Assembly (NCBI RefSeq): GCF_022835695.1
Contig: NZ_BQUV01000005.1
Coordinates: 248,001-312,000 of the forward strand
Direction of reading: 5' to 3'
Length of the DNA stretch: 64,000 nt
Source: Bradyrhizobium sp. Ce-3
GTDB lineage: Bacteria; Pseudomonadota; Alphaproteobacteria; Rhizobiales; Xanthobacteraceae
The notes under the pieces were generated by a model. The model had not been told where the DNA came from and did no database searches. It saw only the letters and a list, made by a program, of their open reading frames with translations. Of the stretch, positions 44,562 through 53,826 are shown one piece after another; positions within the stretch are counted from its first letter, which is position 1, and each line of letters begins with the position of its first letter. A program made the position numbers and the translations under genes.

Positions 44562-45509
44562 ATGAAAGTATTTGTAACCGGCGGAGCCGGGCAGGTCGGA
44601 TCGACTGTCATTGACATGCTGCTGTCGCGCGGCGACACGGTGGTTGCGATCGACAATTACGCGACCGGCCGGGCCGACAACCTCACCAAGCATGCAAATC
44701 TGACCCTGGTCGAGGACACGATCGCGAATGCGGCCGTGGTCGATCAGCTGTTCTCCGACTTCCGGCCGGAAGTCGTGATCCATACCGCGGCGTCCTACAA
44801 GGATCCGGAGGACTGGAGCAGCGATGCGTTGGTGAACGCGGTCGGCACCGCCAACATCGCGAAGGCGTGCAAGACCTTCGGCGTGTCCCGCCTGATCTAC
44901 TTCCAGACCGCGCTCTGCTACGGCACCAAGCCGCTGCAGTCGCCGATCCCGCTCGACCATCCGATCAACCCGGTCAATTCCAGCTACGCGATCTCGAAGA
45001 CCGCCGGCGAGCACTACGTGCAGTTCTCCGGGGTTGAATGGGTGACGTTCCGCCTCGCCAACGTGATCGGGCCGCGCAACGTGTCGGGGCCGCTGCCGAT
45101 CTTCTACGGTCGGCTGGCCAAGGGACAGAAGTGCTTCGTCACCCCGGCGCGTCGCGACTTCTGCTACGCCGGTGATCTTGCCCGCGTCGTCGTCAAGGCC
45201 GCCGACGGTGTCGGCCGCGGCACCTATCACTTCTCTTCGGGCAAGGACGTCGCGATCAAGGAGCTGTACGACTCCGTGGTGCGCGCGATGAAGATCAACG
45301 ACTATCCGGAGCCGGAAGTGAAGCCGCTCGGGCCGGACGATGCGCCTTCGATCCTGCTCGACCCGTCGCGGACGTTCAAGGATTTCGGCGCCGTCGAGTT
45401 CACCTCGCTCGACGAGATCGCCCGCCTGTCGGTCGAACGCTGGGAAAAGGAAGGCGTCGTCGGCGGCTATACGCACCTGAAGGAAGCGCGTGCGGAAATC
45501 CGCACCTGA
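44562..45509 (+). CDS. NAD-dependent epimerase/dehydratase (SDR, first of three in tandem)
   Basis: A 315-residue extended SDR. The NAD loop is VFVTGGAGQVGSTV, the conserved HTAASYKDPEDW follows, and the catalytic YAISK is in NSSYAISKTAGEHY. The family signature RLANVIGPRNVSGPLP binds the nucleotide sugar. It is clearly paralogous to the next gene. Similar tandem SDRs (WbmF, WbmG, WbmH) exist in the Bordetella O-antigen locus as I recall. It probably epimerises a UDP-diaminouronic acid or a precursor. ATG 44562 gives the standard N-terminus; ATG 44553 is an alternative. Confidence 0.87.
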   Translation: MKVFVTGGAGQVGSTVIDMLLSRGDTVVAIDNYATGRADNLTKHANLTLVEDTIANAAVVDQLFSDFRPEVVIHTAASYKDPEDWSSDALVNAVGTANIAKACKTFGVSRLIYFQTALCYGTKPLQSPIPLDHPINPVNSSYAISKTAGEHYVQFSGVEWVTFRLANVIGPRNVSGPLPIFYGRLAKGQKCFVTPARRDFCYAGDLARVVVKAADGVGRGTYHFSSGKDVAIKELYDSVVRAMKINDYPEPEVKPLGPDDAPSILLDPSRTFKDFGAVEFTSLDEIARLSVERWEKEGVVGGYTHLKEARAEIRT

Positions 45510-45522
45510 TCGGAACCACGAG

Positions 45523-46455
45523 ATGCGCATCATCATCACCGGCGGCGCAGGCTGCCTCGGCTCGAACCTGATCGAGCACTGGCTGCCGCAGGGCCACGAG
45601 ATCCTCGTGATCGACAATTTCGCCACCGGCAAGCGTGAGGTTGTGCCGGCGCTTCCCGGCCTGAGCTTGATTGAAGGTTCGATCGCCGACCGGAATCTCG
45701 TTGCCTCGGCATTCGAGAAATTCCGGCCGACACATGTCGTGCATTCGGCGGCGTCCTACAAGGATCCGGCTAATTGGCGGGAAGACGTCGTCACCAACGT
45801 CGATGGCACCGTGAACGTGATCGATGCGGCACGTGCCGCCGGCGCGCGCCGGATCCTGAACTTCCAGACCGTGCTGTGCTATGGCCGGCCGGAAACCACA
45901 CCGATACCGGTCGAGCACCCGCTGCGGCCGTTCACCAGCTACGGAATCTCGAAGGTTGCCGGCGAGCAATATCTGGCGATGAGCGGCCTGCCCTACATGT
46001 CGCTGCGACTCGCCAATGTGACCGGTCCCCGTCTGGCGATCGGTCCGATCCCGACCTTCTACAAGCGCCTGAAGGCCGGGCAGGGGTGCTTCTGCAGCGA
46101 CGCGCAGCGCGACTTCCTCGATATGTCCGACTTCCTGGCGGCGGTCGATCTTGCGATGGCCGAGCAGGCGCCGACCGGCGTCTTCAACGTGTCGAGCGGG
46201 ATCGGTCACTCGATCAAGGAGATTTACGACCTCGTGCGTGCCCACCTTGGACTGCCGGCCGATCCCGACGTGAAGGTGGTGCCGGTTGGCGACGACGACG
46301 TGCCGTCCGTCGTTCCGGATCCAAGCCGGACCCGCGAACGCCTCGGATGGCAGGCCAAAGTGCCGTTCGATGAAACCATTCGACGTCTGCTTGCGTGGTA
46401 CGACGCCCACGGCGTGAGCGACGTTTACAGTCACCTCGCGGCACCCAAGAGCTGA
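45523..46455 (+). CDS. NAD-dependent epimerase/dehydratase (SDR, second of three in tandem)
   Basis: A 310-residue extended SDR starting MRIIITGGAGCLGSNLIEHW. It shares HSAASYKDPANW, FQTVLCYGRP, the catalytic SYGISKVAGEQY and RLANVTGPR with the gene just upstream, showing tandem duplication and divergence. It probably acts on a related UDP-sugar, perhaps the next step or a different epimer. It starts 13 bases after the previous stop and ends two bases before the next start. Confidence 0.87.
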   Translation: MRIIITGGAGCLGSNLIEHWLPQGHEILVIDNFATGKREVVPALPGLSLIEGSIADRNLVASAFEKFRPTHVVHSAASYKDPANWREDVVTNVDGTVNVIDAARAAGARRILNFQTVLCYGRPETTPIPVEHPLRPFTSYGISKVAGEQYLAMSGLPYMSLRLANVTGPRLAIGPIPTFYKRLKAGQGCFCSDAQRDFLDMSDFLAAVDLAMAEQAPTGVFNVSSGIGHSIKEIYDLVRAHLGLPADPDVKVVPVGDDDVPSVVPDPSRTRERLGWQAKVPFDETIRRLLAWYDAHGVSDVYSHLAAPKS

Positions 46456-46457
46456 TC

Positions 46458-47516
46458 ATGACGTCATTTAACGGATCGACCATTCTCGTCGTCGGCGGAG
46501 CCGGATTCGTCGGCTCAAACCTGGTGCGGCTGTTGCTCGAGCAAGCACCGGCCAAGGTCATTGTCGTCGACAATCTGCTGTCGGCCGACGCCTCGAACGT
46601 GCCGGATGATCCCCGGATCCAGTTCGTATCGCGTCCGATCACCGATGATGCCGTGCTCGCCGCACTGCCCGATGACCTCGACTTCGCCTTTCATCTGGCG
46701 TGCTTCCACGGCAACCAGTCGTCGATCGCTGATCCGATGGCGGATCACGACAACAACACGCTGACCAGCCTGAAGCTGTTCGAACGGCTCAAGGGCATCC
46801 GCTCGCTGCAGAAGGTGGTGTATGCCGCGGCGGGTTGCGCGGTGGCCGAGAAGACCTTCGACGGCGCTTCGGCGACGAAGGAAGACGCTGCGGTTTCGCT
46901 GTACCACGACAGTCCCTATTCGATCTCCAAGCTGATCGGGGAGATGTACGGCAACTACTATTTCACCCGGTACAAGCTGCCGTTCGTGAAGGCGCGGTTC
47001 CAGAATGTCTACGGGCCGGGCGAAATCCTGGGGGCCGGCCGCTGGCGCGGCACCGTTCACACGGTTTGGCGCAATGTCACCCCGACCTTCATCTGGAAGG
47101 CGCTCCATGGCGAAGCCCTTCCGGTCGAGAACGGCGGCATCGCGTCGCGCGACTTCATCTTCGTAGAAGACATGGCACGGGGATTGATGGCCTGTGCGCT
47201 CGGCGGTGATCCCGGCGAAATCTACAATCTCGCCTCGGGCGTCGAGACCAGCATCCTCGATCTTGCGACGCGGGTGAATGCGATCGCCGGCAACCAGACC
47301 CCGATCGCCCTCACGCCAGCGCGTGACTGGGACCGGTCGGGTCAGCGCTTCGGCGATCCGGCGAAGGCGCGCGAAAAGCTCGGCTTCGTTGCCAGCGTCG
47401 CCCATGAGGATGGCCTCAGGCGCACCATCGCCTGGACGAAGGAAAACCGCGGCCGCATTCTTGGCTGCATGCGCAATCACATTGCGCATGTGCCCGACGT
47501 CGCGAAGTATTCCTGA
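46458..47516 (+). CDS. NAD-dependent epimerase/dehydratase (SDR, third of three in tandem)
   Basis: A 352-residue extended SDR. The NAD loop is ILVVGGAGFVGSNL, the substrate-side segment FHLACFHGNQSSIADPM, and the catalytic YSISK in SPYSISKLIGEMY. RFQNVYGPGEILGAGRWRG forms the sugar site. It is more distant from the two preceding SDRs. ATG 46458 is used because it begins just before the NAD-binding strand. Its TGA shares one base with the start of the WbpI-like gene (TGATG). Confidence 0.86.
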   Translation: MTSFNGSTILVVGGAGFVGSNLVRLLLEQAPAKVIVVDNLLSADASNVPDDPRIQFVSRPITDDAVLAALPDDLDFAFHLACFHGNQSSIADPMADHDNNTLTSLKLFERLKGIRSLQKVVYAAAGCAVAEKTFDGASATKEDAAVSLYHDSPYSISKLIGEMYGNYYFTRYKLPFVKARFQNVYGPGEILGAGRWRGTVHTVWRNVTPTFIWKALHGEALPVENGGIASRDFIFVEDMARGLMACALGGDPGEIYNLASGVETSILDLATRVNAIAGNQTPIALTPARDWDRSGQRFGDPAKAREKLGFVASVAHEDGLRRTIAWTKENRGRILGCMRNHIAHVPDVAKYS

Positions 47517-48577
47517 TGTCGATCAAGATCCTCACTGTGGTCGGCGCGCGACCGCAGTTCATCAAGGCCGCAGCGGTCAGCCGGGCCATCCGCGAAACGG
47601 ATGGACTGACGGAAGTGATGATTCACACCGGTCAGCATTTCGACGCCAACATGTCCGACCTGTTCTTCGAGGAATTGGCGATCCCGAAGCCGAAGCATCA
47701 TCTGGACATCAATGGCGGCGGTCACGGCGACATGACCGGGCGGATGTTGATGGAAATCGAGCCGATCCTGCTTGCCGAAAAGCCGGATTGGGTCGTGGTC
47801 TACGGCGACACCAACTCGACGCTGGCCGGTTCGCTCGCCGCGGCCAAGATCCACATTCCCGTTGCCCATGTCGAAGCCGGGCTGCGTTCCTTCAACCGGC
47901 GGATGCCGGAAGAGCTGAACCGGATCGTGACGGATCATCTCTCGACGCTTCACCTCTGTCCCACCGCAACCGCGATCGCGAACCTTGCGGCGGAGGGCGT
48001 GGTCAAGGGCGTGCATCACGTCGGCGACGTGATGTACGACGCCACGCTGTTCGCGCTGGAGAAGGCCGAGGCCGGCTCCGCGATCCTGACCGAGTTGCAG
48101 CTGCAACCCAAGCAGTATGCGCTCGCAACCGTGCACCGCGCCGAGAATACCGACGATCCGGAGCGGCTCCGTGAGGTCGTTCAGTTCCTGCTGGAGCAGT
48201 CGCGCGGACGCACCGTGGTGCTGCCGCTGCACCCCCGCACCAGGGGCGCCGCCTCGCGGCTGGGCGTCAGCCTGGAAGGACTGCGGATCATCGACCCGGT
48301 CGGCTATCTCGATATGGCCAAGCTGCTGCACCACGCCACTGACGTGTATACGGACTCCGGAGGCCTGCAGAAGGAAGCCTATTTTCATCGCGTGCCGTGC
48401 GTGACGCTGCGTGACGAAACCGAGTGGACCGAGACGGTCGAGAACGGCTGGAACCGGCTCTGGAAAGGTCCGGCGCATCTGGCGCGGAACGACATCACCG
48501 ACTACGGGCAGGGACGGGCAGCGTTCGAGATCGCGGAACTGCTGCGGGCCCAGGCCCCGTTGCGTGCAGCAGGCTGA
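47516..48577 (+). CDS. wbpI: WbpI/WecB-like UDP-sugar 2-epimerase (non-hydrolysing)
   Basis: A 353-residue epimerase. LTVVGARPQFIKAAAVSRAI, then MIHTGQHFDANMSDLFFEELAIPKP, and VVYGDTNSTLAGSLAAAKIHIPVAHVEAGLRSFNRRMPEELNR (quoted here in part by position 100-140) are hallmarks of the UDP-GlcNAc 2-epimerase family. The NMSDLFFEELAIPKP and SFNRRMPEE details favour the WbpI/WlbD subgroup. It acts on UDP-2,3-diacetamido-dideoxy-glucuronate to make the manno epimer. With WbpB-, WbpD- and WbpA-like genes in the window this supports a diaminouronic acid pathway. WecB-type activity on UDP-GlcNAc is the alternative. Confidence 0.85.
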   Translation: MSIKILTVVGARPQFIKAAAVSRAIRETDGLTEVMIHTGQHFDANMSDLFFEELAIPKPKHHLDINGGGHGDMTGRMLMEIEPILLAEKPDWVVVYGDTNSTLAGSLAAAKIHIPVAHVEAGLRSFNRRMPEELNRIVTDHLSTLHLCPTATAIANLAAEGVVKGVHHVGDVMYDATLFALEKAEAGSAILTELQLQPKQYALATVHRAENTDDPERLREVVQFLLEQSRGRTVVLPLHPRTRGAASRLGVSLEGLRIIDPVGYLDMAKLLHHATDVYTDSGGLQKEAYFHRVPCVTLRDETEWTETVENGWNRLWKGPAHLARNDITDYGQGRAAFEIAELLRAQAPLRAAG

Positions 48578-48585
48578 GGCTACAA

Positions 48586-48608
48586 CCGACGGGATTTGCA
48601 CCCGTTGG
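48586..48608 (+). terminator. Weak hairpin after the WbpI-like gene
   Basis: CCGACGGG (48586-48593) and CCCGTTGG (48601-48608) can form an eight-pair stem with one G-U pair around a seven-base loop, just after the gene. There is no T-run, so termination is uncertain. Confidence 0.3.
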
Positions 48609-48711
48609 CCCCACGACATTCGTCCGGCGTCCCAACAATCACCGTAACCCTGCCGCGAGCTCGATGTAGTCCGCTCGCGGTAAAGCGTAAACTCAATCCA
48701 AGAGGTCAGCC

Positions 48712-49710
48712 TTGGAAGTCAACGGCAAGAAGTTCCTCGTCATCGGCGGAGCTGGATTGATCGGCTCGCATGCGGTCGAGCAGCTCGCGAAGCACGACGT
48801 CGGCGAGATCGTGATCTTCGACAATTTCGCACGCGGTTCCCTCGAGAACCTCGATCGGATCCTCAGCGACCCACGAGTCAAGATATTCGAGGCGGGCGGC
48901 GATGTCTGCCAACCCGACATCCTTGACGCAGCGATGAAGGGCAAGGATGGCGTGTTCCACTTTGCCGCGCTGTGGCTGCTGCAATGTCATGAATTTCCGC
49001 GAGCGGCCTTCGACACCAACATCCGCGGCACGTTCAACGTGCTCGAAGCCTGCGTCGCGAACCGGATCAAGCGTCTCGTCTATTCGTCGTCGGCTTCGGT
49101 GTACGGCGATGCCGTGGAAGAGCCGATGACCGAGGATCATCCGTTCAACAACAAGAATTTCTACGGGGCGACCAAGATCGCCGGCGAGGCGATGGCGACG
49201 GCATTCTGTCACCGCTACGGCCTGCCAGCGGTCGGCCTGCGCTACATGAACGTCTACGGGCCGCGTCAGGACTATCAGGGCGCCTACATCGCGGTGATCA
49301 TGAAGATGCTCGATGCGATCGACCGCGGCGAAGGGCCGACCATCCTGGGAGATGGCTCGGAAGCGTTCGACTTCGTGTCGGTGCTTGATTGCGCGCGTGC
49401 AAACATCTGCGCGATGTCGGCTGATACGGTCGCCCGCTATTACAATGTCGGAACGGGCGAGCGCACGTCGCTCAAGGAACTCGCGGAAATGCTGCTGCAG
49501 CTGACCGGGTCGAACCAGCCGATCCAGTATGCGCCGCGGAGCAATGCGACGTTCGTGCGCAATCGGGTCGGCTCCACCAGGCGTGCGGCCGAAGAAATCG
49601 GCTTCACCGCCGAGGTCGATTTGCGCGAAGGCCTGCAGATGCTGATCGAATGGCGGTCGAAGCATCGCGCCGGCGTCGAGCGGCGTCGCGCCAAGGCCGG
49701 CATTGAGTAA
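48712..49710 (+). CDS. NAD-dependent epimerase, UDP-glucose 4-epimerase-like (SDR)
   Basis: A 332-residue extended SDR starting at TTG 48712 after a GAGG box (no nearby in-frame ATG fits). The NAD loop is FLVIGGAGLIGSHAVEQL, then SSSASVYGDAVEEP, and the catalytic YGATK in NFYGATKIAGEAM. LRYMNVYGPRQDYQGAY and DFVSVLDCARANI follow the GalE/Gne/WbpP plan. A role as C4 epimerase for UDP-GlcNAc or a UDP-uronic acid is likely. It is preceded by a 134-base gap and followed by the fourth asparagine-synthetase-like gene. Confidence 0.87.
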   Translation: MEVNGKKFLVIGGAGLIGSHAVEQLAKHDVGEIVIFDNFARGSLENLDRILSDPRVKIFEAGGDVCQPDILDAAMKGKDGVFHFAALWLLQCHEFPRAAFDTNIRGTFNVLEACVANRIKRLVYSSSASVYGDAVEEPMTEDHPFNNKNFYGATKIAGEAMATAFCHRYGLPAVGLRYMNVYGPRQDYQGAYIAVIMKMLDAIDRGEGPTILGDGSEAFDFVSVLDCARANICAMSADTVARYYNVGTGERTSLKELAEMLLQLTGSNQPIQYAPRSNATFVRNRVGSTRRAAEEIGFTAEVDLREGLQMLIEWRSKHRAGVERRRAKAGIE

Positions 49711-49743
49711 GTCCCTGCGGTCCGGGATCGAGCGGATTTAGAC

Positions 49744-51636
49744 ATGTGCGGCGTCGCGGGCATTCTTAACCTCGATGGGCGGCCGGTGGCCGCGGATGTG
49801 CTGCGTGCGATGACGCAGGCGATCGCGCATCGAGGTCCTGACGGCGAAGGCCATTGGATCGATGGTTCGATCGGTCTCGGGCATCGCCGGCTGGCGATCA
49901 TCGATCTGAGCCCGACCGGCGCGCAGCCGATGCAAACCGCCGACGGCCGGTTTGTGATTTCGTACAATGGCGAGATCTACAATTATCGGGAGTTGCGCGC
50001 CGAGCTCGAAGCGCAGGGGCATGTCTTCAGGTCGACCAGCGATACTGAAGTCCTGCTGCAGGCGATCGCGACGTGGGGGCTTGGTGCCCTGCAGCGCTTC
50101 AACGGCATGTTCGCCTTTGCGCTGTGGGACCGGAAGGAACGAAGGCTTACGCTCGCGCGGGATCGCTACGGGATCAAGCCGCTGTATTATTGGTTCGGCG
50201 GCAACCAGTTGCTGTTTGCGTCGGAATCGAAGGCGTTTCGTGCCGCTCCAAACTTCGACGCGCGGCTCGATTCCGAGGGCTTGCTCGAATACTTCACGTT
50301 CCAGAATTTCTTCACGGATCGCACCCTGCTCAAGGGTGTCCGCATCCTTCCGGCCGGCTGCTATCTGAGCATGTCGCCCGAGGATGCGTCCGGAACGCAG
50401 CCGCGACTGACGCGATATTGGGATTACAACTTTCAGGAGCCGGAAACCGCCCGGTCGGAGGCGGACTATCAGGACGAGCTCGACCATCTGATTCAACAGG
50501 CGGTGAAACGCCAGCTCGTGTCGGACGTGGATATCGGCGCCTATCTGTCGGGCGGAATGGACTCCGGCACGATTACCGCGATCGCGGCGCAGTCGCTGAA
50601 CTACATGCGCACGTTCACCTGCGGCTTCGACCTGAGCTCGGTATCAGGCATCGAACTTTACTACGACGAGCGCGCCGCGTCGGAGCGGATGTCGTATCTG
50701 TTTCGAACCGAGCACTACGAAATGGTGCTCAAATCGGGAGACATGGAGCGCGTTCTGCCCAAGCTGGCGTGGCATCTGGAAGAGCCGCGCGTCGGGCAGA
50801 GCTATCCGAATTATTACGTCGCCCAACTCGCAAGCAAGTTCAACAAGGTCGTCCTTGCGGGAACCGGCGGCGACGAGATCTTCGGCGGCTACCCCTGGCG
50901 CTACTACCGCGCGGTCGTGAACCAGAGCTTCGAGGAGTATATCGACAAGTACTACGAGTACTGGCAACGGCTGATGCCCAATAACGTGCTGAAGCGCGTC
51001 TTCGCTCCGGTCTGGAGCGACGTGCAGGGCGTGTCGACCCGCGATATCTTCAGGGACATGTTCAATCAGCACGCCGAGCGGCTGACCCGCCCGGAGGATT
51101 ACGTCAATCATTCGCTCTATCTGGAAGCCAAGACGTTTCTCCATGGCTTGTTGACAATGGAAGACAAGCTGTCGATGGCGCATTCGCTCGAGACACGTGT
51201 CCCGTTTCTCGATAACGATCTGGTCGACTTTGCCATGAAGCTGCCGGTCCGAATGAAGCTCGGCAAGCTCGATGAAGTCGTGGCCCTGGACGAAAACGAA
51301 CTGGGCAGGAAAACGGCCCGGTACTTCCAGAAGGCCCGTGATGGCAAGATGCTGCTGCGAAACGTGATGCAGCAACACATCCCCCAGGAAGTCGTGGAAC
51401 GCGAAAAGCAGGGCTTCTCCGGTCCTGACGCAAGCTGGTTCAAGGGTCAAAGCATCGACTTCGTCCGTAACGTCCTGTTCGATGATCAGGCGAAGATCTA
51501 TCGCTATCTCGATCCCAAGCCGATCAGGGAGCTGGTCGACGATCATCTCAAGGGTCGGGAAAATCGCAGGCTGCTGATATGGTCGCTGATCAACGTCGAA
51601 TACGCGTTGCGTGCGCATGTTGAGGACTGCGGATGA
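49744..51636 (+). CDS. Asparagine synthetase-like glutamine amidotransferase (paralogue 4)
   Basis: A 630-residue AsnB-type enzyme. Cys2 follows ATG 49744. The glutaminase motifs are IAHRGPDG, LGHRRLAIID and SYNGEIYN (73-80). The PP-loop is SGGMDSG (269-275), where the usual second Ser is Gly. GTGGDEIFGGYPWRYY follows, then KLSMAHSLETRVPFLDN. An insertion is seen in the last third (LDENELGRKTARYFQKARD). It differs from the other three paralogues, so a distinct sugar substrate is possible. The GTGGDE and inserted segment resemble amidotransferases of O-antigen loci more than housekeeping AsnB. Confidence 0.9.
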   Translation: MCGVAGILNLDGRPVAADVLRAMTQAIAHRGPDGEGHWIDGSIGLGHRRLAIIDLSPTGAQPMQTADGRFVISYNGEIYNYRELRAELEAQGHVFRSTSDTEVLLQAIATWGLGALQRFNGMFAFALWDRKERRLTLARDRYGIKPLYYWFGGNQLLFASESKAFRAAPNFDARLDSEGLLEYFTFQNFFTDRTLLKGVRILPAGCYLSMSPEDASGTQPRLTRYWDYNFQEPETARSEADYQDELDHLIQQAVKRQLVSDVDIGAYLSGGMDSGTITAIAAQSLNYMRTFTCGFDLSSVSGIELYYDERAASERMSYLFRTEHYEMVLKSGDMERVLPKLAWHLEEPRVGQSYPNYYVAQLASKFNKVVLAGTGGDEIFGGYPWRYYRAVVNQSFEEYIDKYYEYWQRLMPNNVLKRVFAPVWSDVQGVSTRDIFRDMFNQHAERLTRPEDYVNHSLYLEAKTFLHGLLTMEDKLSMAHSLETRVPFLDNDLVDFAMKLPVRMKLGKLDEVVALDENELGRKTARYFQKARDGKMLLRNVMQQHIPQEVVEREKQGFSGPDASWFKGQSIDFVRNVLFDDQAKIYRYLDPKPIRELVDDHLKGRENRRLLIWSLINVEYALRAHVEDCG

Positions 51637-51909
51637 TATCCCGGCGGGGCAGCCGGCAATTTCCTGCGCGATCTCAACAAAGACAAAGTGTTGGCCCGAT
51701 GTGTGCAGAGTTGAGTCGCCGCCAACGCCCGGATGCTGTACGCCGATGCCGAGTTGATCTTCCGATGTTGGAGCCGGGCAACTTGTCTCACTTAAAGTAC
51801 CGGCCGAGCACATCAGCTACTTGATCCGGAGTAGCTGGCTGACCAGCTGTAATCCAAACGTTCGCGCGGTCGCTCGACCCCACGAAAGGTCGCCAGTTTG
51901 AAGTCGTTG

Positions 51910-53820
51910 ATGACTACCATTCCGTACAACGTGGTACGCCGCGCGAAGAAGTGGAAGGATGCCCTACGGACCGGGCTTTCGCAGCCGAAGGTGGAGGCTG
52001 ACGCATCGCGCGTCTTTCGCGCCAAAGAGCCAGTGATCGCGAGTATGAAGCCGTTCGGTCGGACCTACGCTTCCGTCTTATTCCGAATGGTGGGCACCAG
52101 GTCTCGACGCTTGCGTCTATTGCCGATCCGCGCGGCGGCGTCGGTTACTCTGCTTCAGGTTAGAGCGGATCTTCCGGCAGATCTGGTCGCACTCCTACCG
52201 AGCAAGACTGAATTGCGGGCGTGGGCCCGTGATCCGGCCGTCGAGTGGAAACTGGCCGAGTGCTTATCCGCCGATCCCCAGTCTCCCGACGATTGTTGGT
52301 CGGAGAAGAGTTGCTCCGCTGTGCGCACGTTGATCGCATCGTCGACACGCGACAACGAGCTGGTGTGGAGGACCTTGATCACGTCGGATCAAGCGACTGG
52401 CGGTGCACAGCGGGGAACGACCTGGCCTCTCGGATTCCGGCCGGAACGGGCCGATCCTGACGTTCGCCGCCGTCGGCTGATGATCGCGCTTGGTCTTGCT
52501 TTCCCTAAAAGCTTGATGACGCTGCATCATATCGAAGCCGCGGAGCAGCCGCCTACGCTCAATCCGCCTTATGGCGAGGAGCCGATTCGAGACGTTCCCC
52601 GGCCTGAAAGGGATCCTGCCGTGCCCCGCCGCCGGTCGGTTCTTTTCGTCAATCCGAGCTATTACAATTTTCATTTTCTGGCCGGCTCGTTGCGCAAGCG
52701 CGGCTGGGATGCGGTGTCGATGGCAATCGTTGACCCGAACTCCGATTACGCCCAGCATTTCCACGGGCATGATTGGAACCTGTTCGAAGCGGACGCCAAT
52801 AAGCAGCAACAGATCTTGCGTGAGCGCTTCCAGGAAGCGGCCGAGCGATTTGACATGTTTCATTTCGCCGGCGTGGGAACCCTTTCGTTCTTTCCCTACA
52901 ACTACGACGACATCTCGAAAAATCACGATAGCATCCCTTGGGATGTGCTGGAACTGAAGCGGCGCGGTGCGAAGATCGGCTACAGCATCACCGGATGCCA
53001 TGACTTGATCACCCAAACGGGCTTCGAGGCATGGAGCCCCGGAATGTGCCCAAAATGCGCCTGGCGCGAGCGGCCCGAGATCTGTTCCGATCATCGCATG
53101 TCTGCCTGGGGCTGGAAGGTCCGGCAATTGGCCGATCTGATCTGCATCGAGACCGATCCTCCGCTCGATTTTCGGGATGCGGCCACGGTTTTCCGAGAGC
53201 CGCTCACCTTTGCTATCGATCCCGAGTTCTGGCGTCCGGAACTGGGGCGGACAATTCCGGTGCCGGAGTCGTTGCGTGAGGCCAAGGTTGACGGTGAAAT
53301 CCTGATCTATCACTCGGTCGGCAATTATGAGATGCGCACCCGCCAGGGCGTCAACGTCAAGGGGACCGGCGCGGTCATTGCTGCGATCGATCGGCTGAAG
53401 GCAGAGGGGCATGCGGTCCGGTTGCTATTCCGCAAGGACGTTCCGAGCGTCGACAATCGCTGGATGCTCGCGCAAGCCGACATCATCGTCGATCAGCTCA
53501 ACTATGGCCGCTATGGCGCCACCGCGCGGGAGGGCATGATGCTCGGGCGTCCCGTCGTTGGTCGGGTCAACAAGGTCGAGGCTCGCGGTCTGCCCGCCGT
53601 CCAGGCCATTGCCGAGTGTCCGATCGTCGACGCATCGGAGGAAACCGTCTACGAGGTGCTGCGGGATTTGGTGACCGATCCGGACGAACGCGCCCGCATC
53701 GGCGACACGAGCCGCGCGCACGCGGAGCGCTGGTGGTCCAGGGATGTGTTGGCCGAACGTTATGAACGAGTCTACGACCACCTGCATCGGCACGGCCGGC
53801 CGCCCGCGACACTTGAGTAA
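51910..53820 (+). CDS. Large glycosyltransferase-like protein with N-terminal extension
   Basis: A 636-residue protein (ATG 51910; TTG 51898 in frame is possible). From about residue 240 to the end it looks like a GT-B transferase: SVLFVNPSYYNFHFLAGSLRKRG, DMFHFAGVGTLSF, ILIYHSVGNYEMRTRQGVNVKG, then ADIIVDQLNYGRYGATAREGMMLGRPVVGRVN as donor site. A cysteine cluster CPKCAWRERPEICSDH (near 380) may bind metal. The first 240 residues, with many Arg and Ala, match nothing I know and use a less biased codon set. It follows a 270-base gap, so it may have its own promoter. Confidence 0.7.
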   Translation: MTTIPYNVVRRAKKWKDALRTGLSQPKVEADASRVFRAKEPVIASMKPFGRTYASVLFRMVGTRSRRLRLLPIRAAASVTLLQVRADLPADLVALLPSKTELRAWARDPAVEWKLAECLSADPQSPDDCWSEKSCSAVRTLIASSTRDNELVWRTLITSDQATGGAQRGTTWPLGFRPERADPDVRRRRLMIALGLAFPKSLMTLHHIEAAEQPPTLNPPYGEEPIRDVPRPERDPAVPRRRSVLFVNPSYYNFHFLAGSLRKRGWDAVSMAIVDPNSDYAQHFHGHDWNLFEADANKQQQILRERFQEAAERFDMFHFAGVGTLSFFPYNYDDISKNHDSIPWDVLELKRRGAKIGYSITGCHDLITQTGFEAWSPGMCPKCAWRERPEICSDHRMSAWGWKVRQLADLICIETDPPLDFRDAATVFREPLTFAIDPEFWRPELGRTIPVPESLREAKVDGEILIYHSVGNYEMRTRQGVNVKGTGAVIAAIDRLKAEGHAVRLLFRKDVPSVDNRWMLAQADIIVDQLNYGRYGATAREGMMLGRPVVGRVNKVEARGLPAVQAIAECPIVDASEETVYEVLRDLVTDPDERARIGDTSRAHAERWWSRDVLAERYERVYDHLHRHGRPPATLE

Positions 53821-53826
53821 GAGCGA

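Noticed and set aside
48586-48620. GC-rich hairpin with a tRNA-like look after the WbpI-like gene
   Set aside because: There is no cloverleaf or CCA end around it; it is kept only as a weak hairpin.
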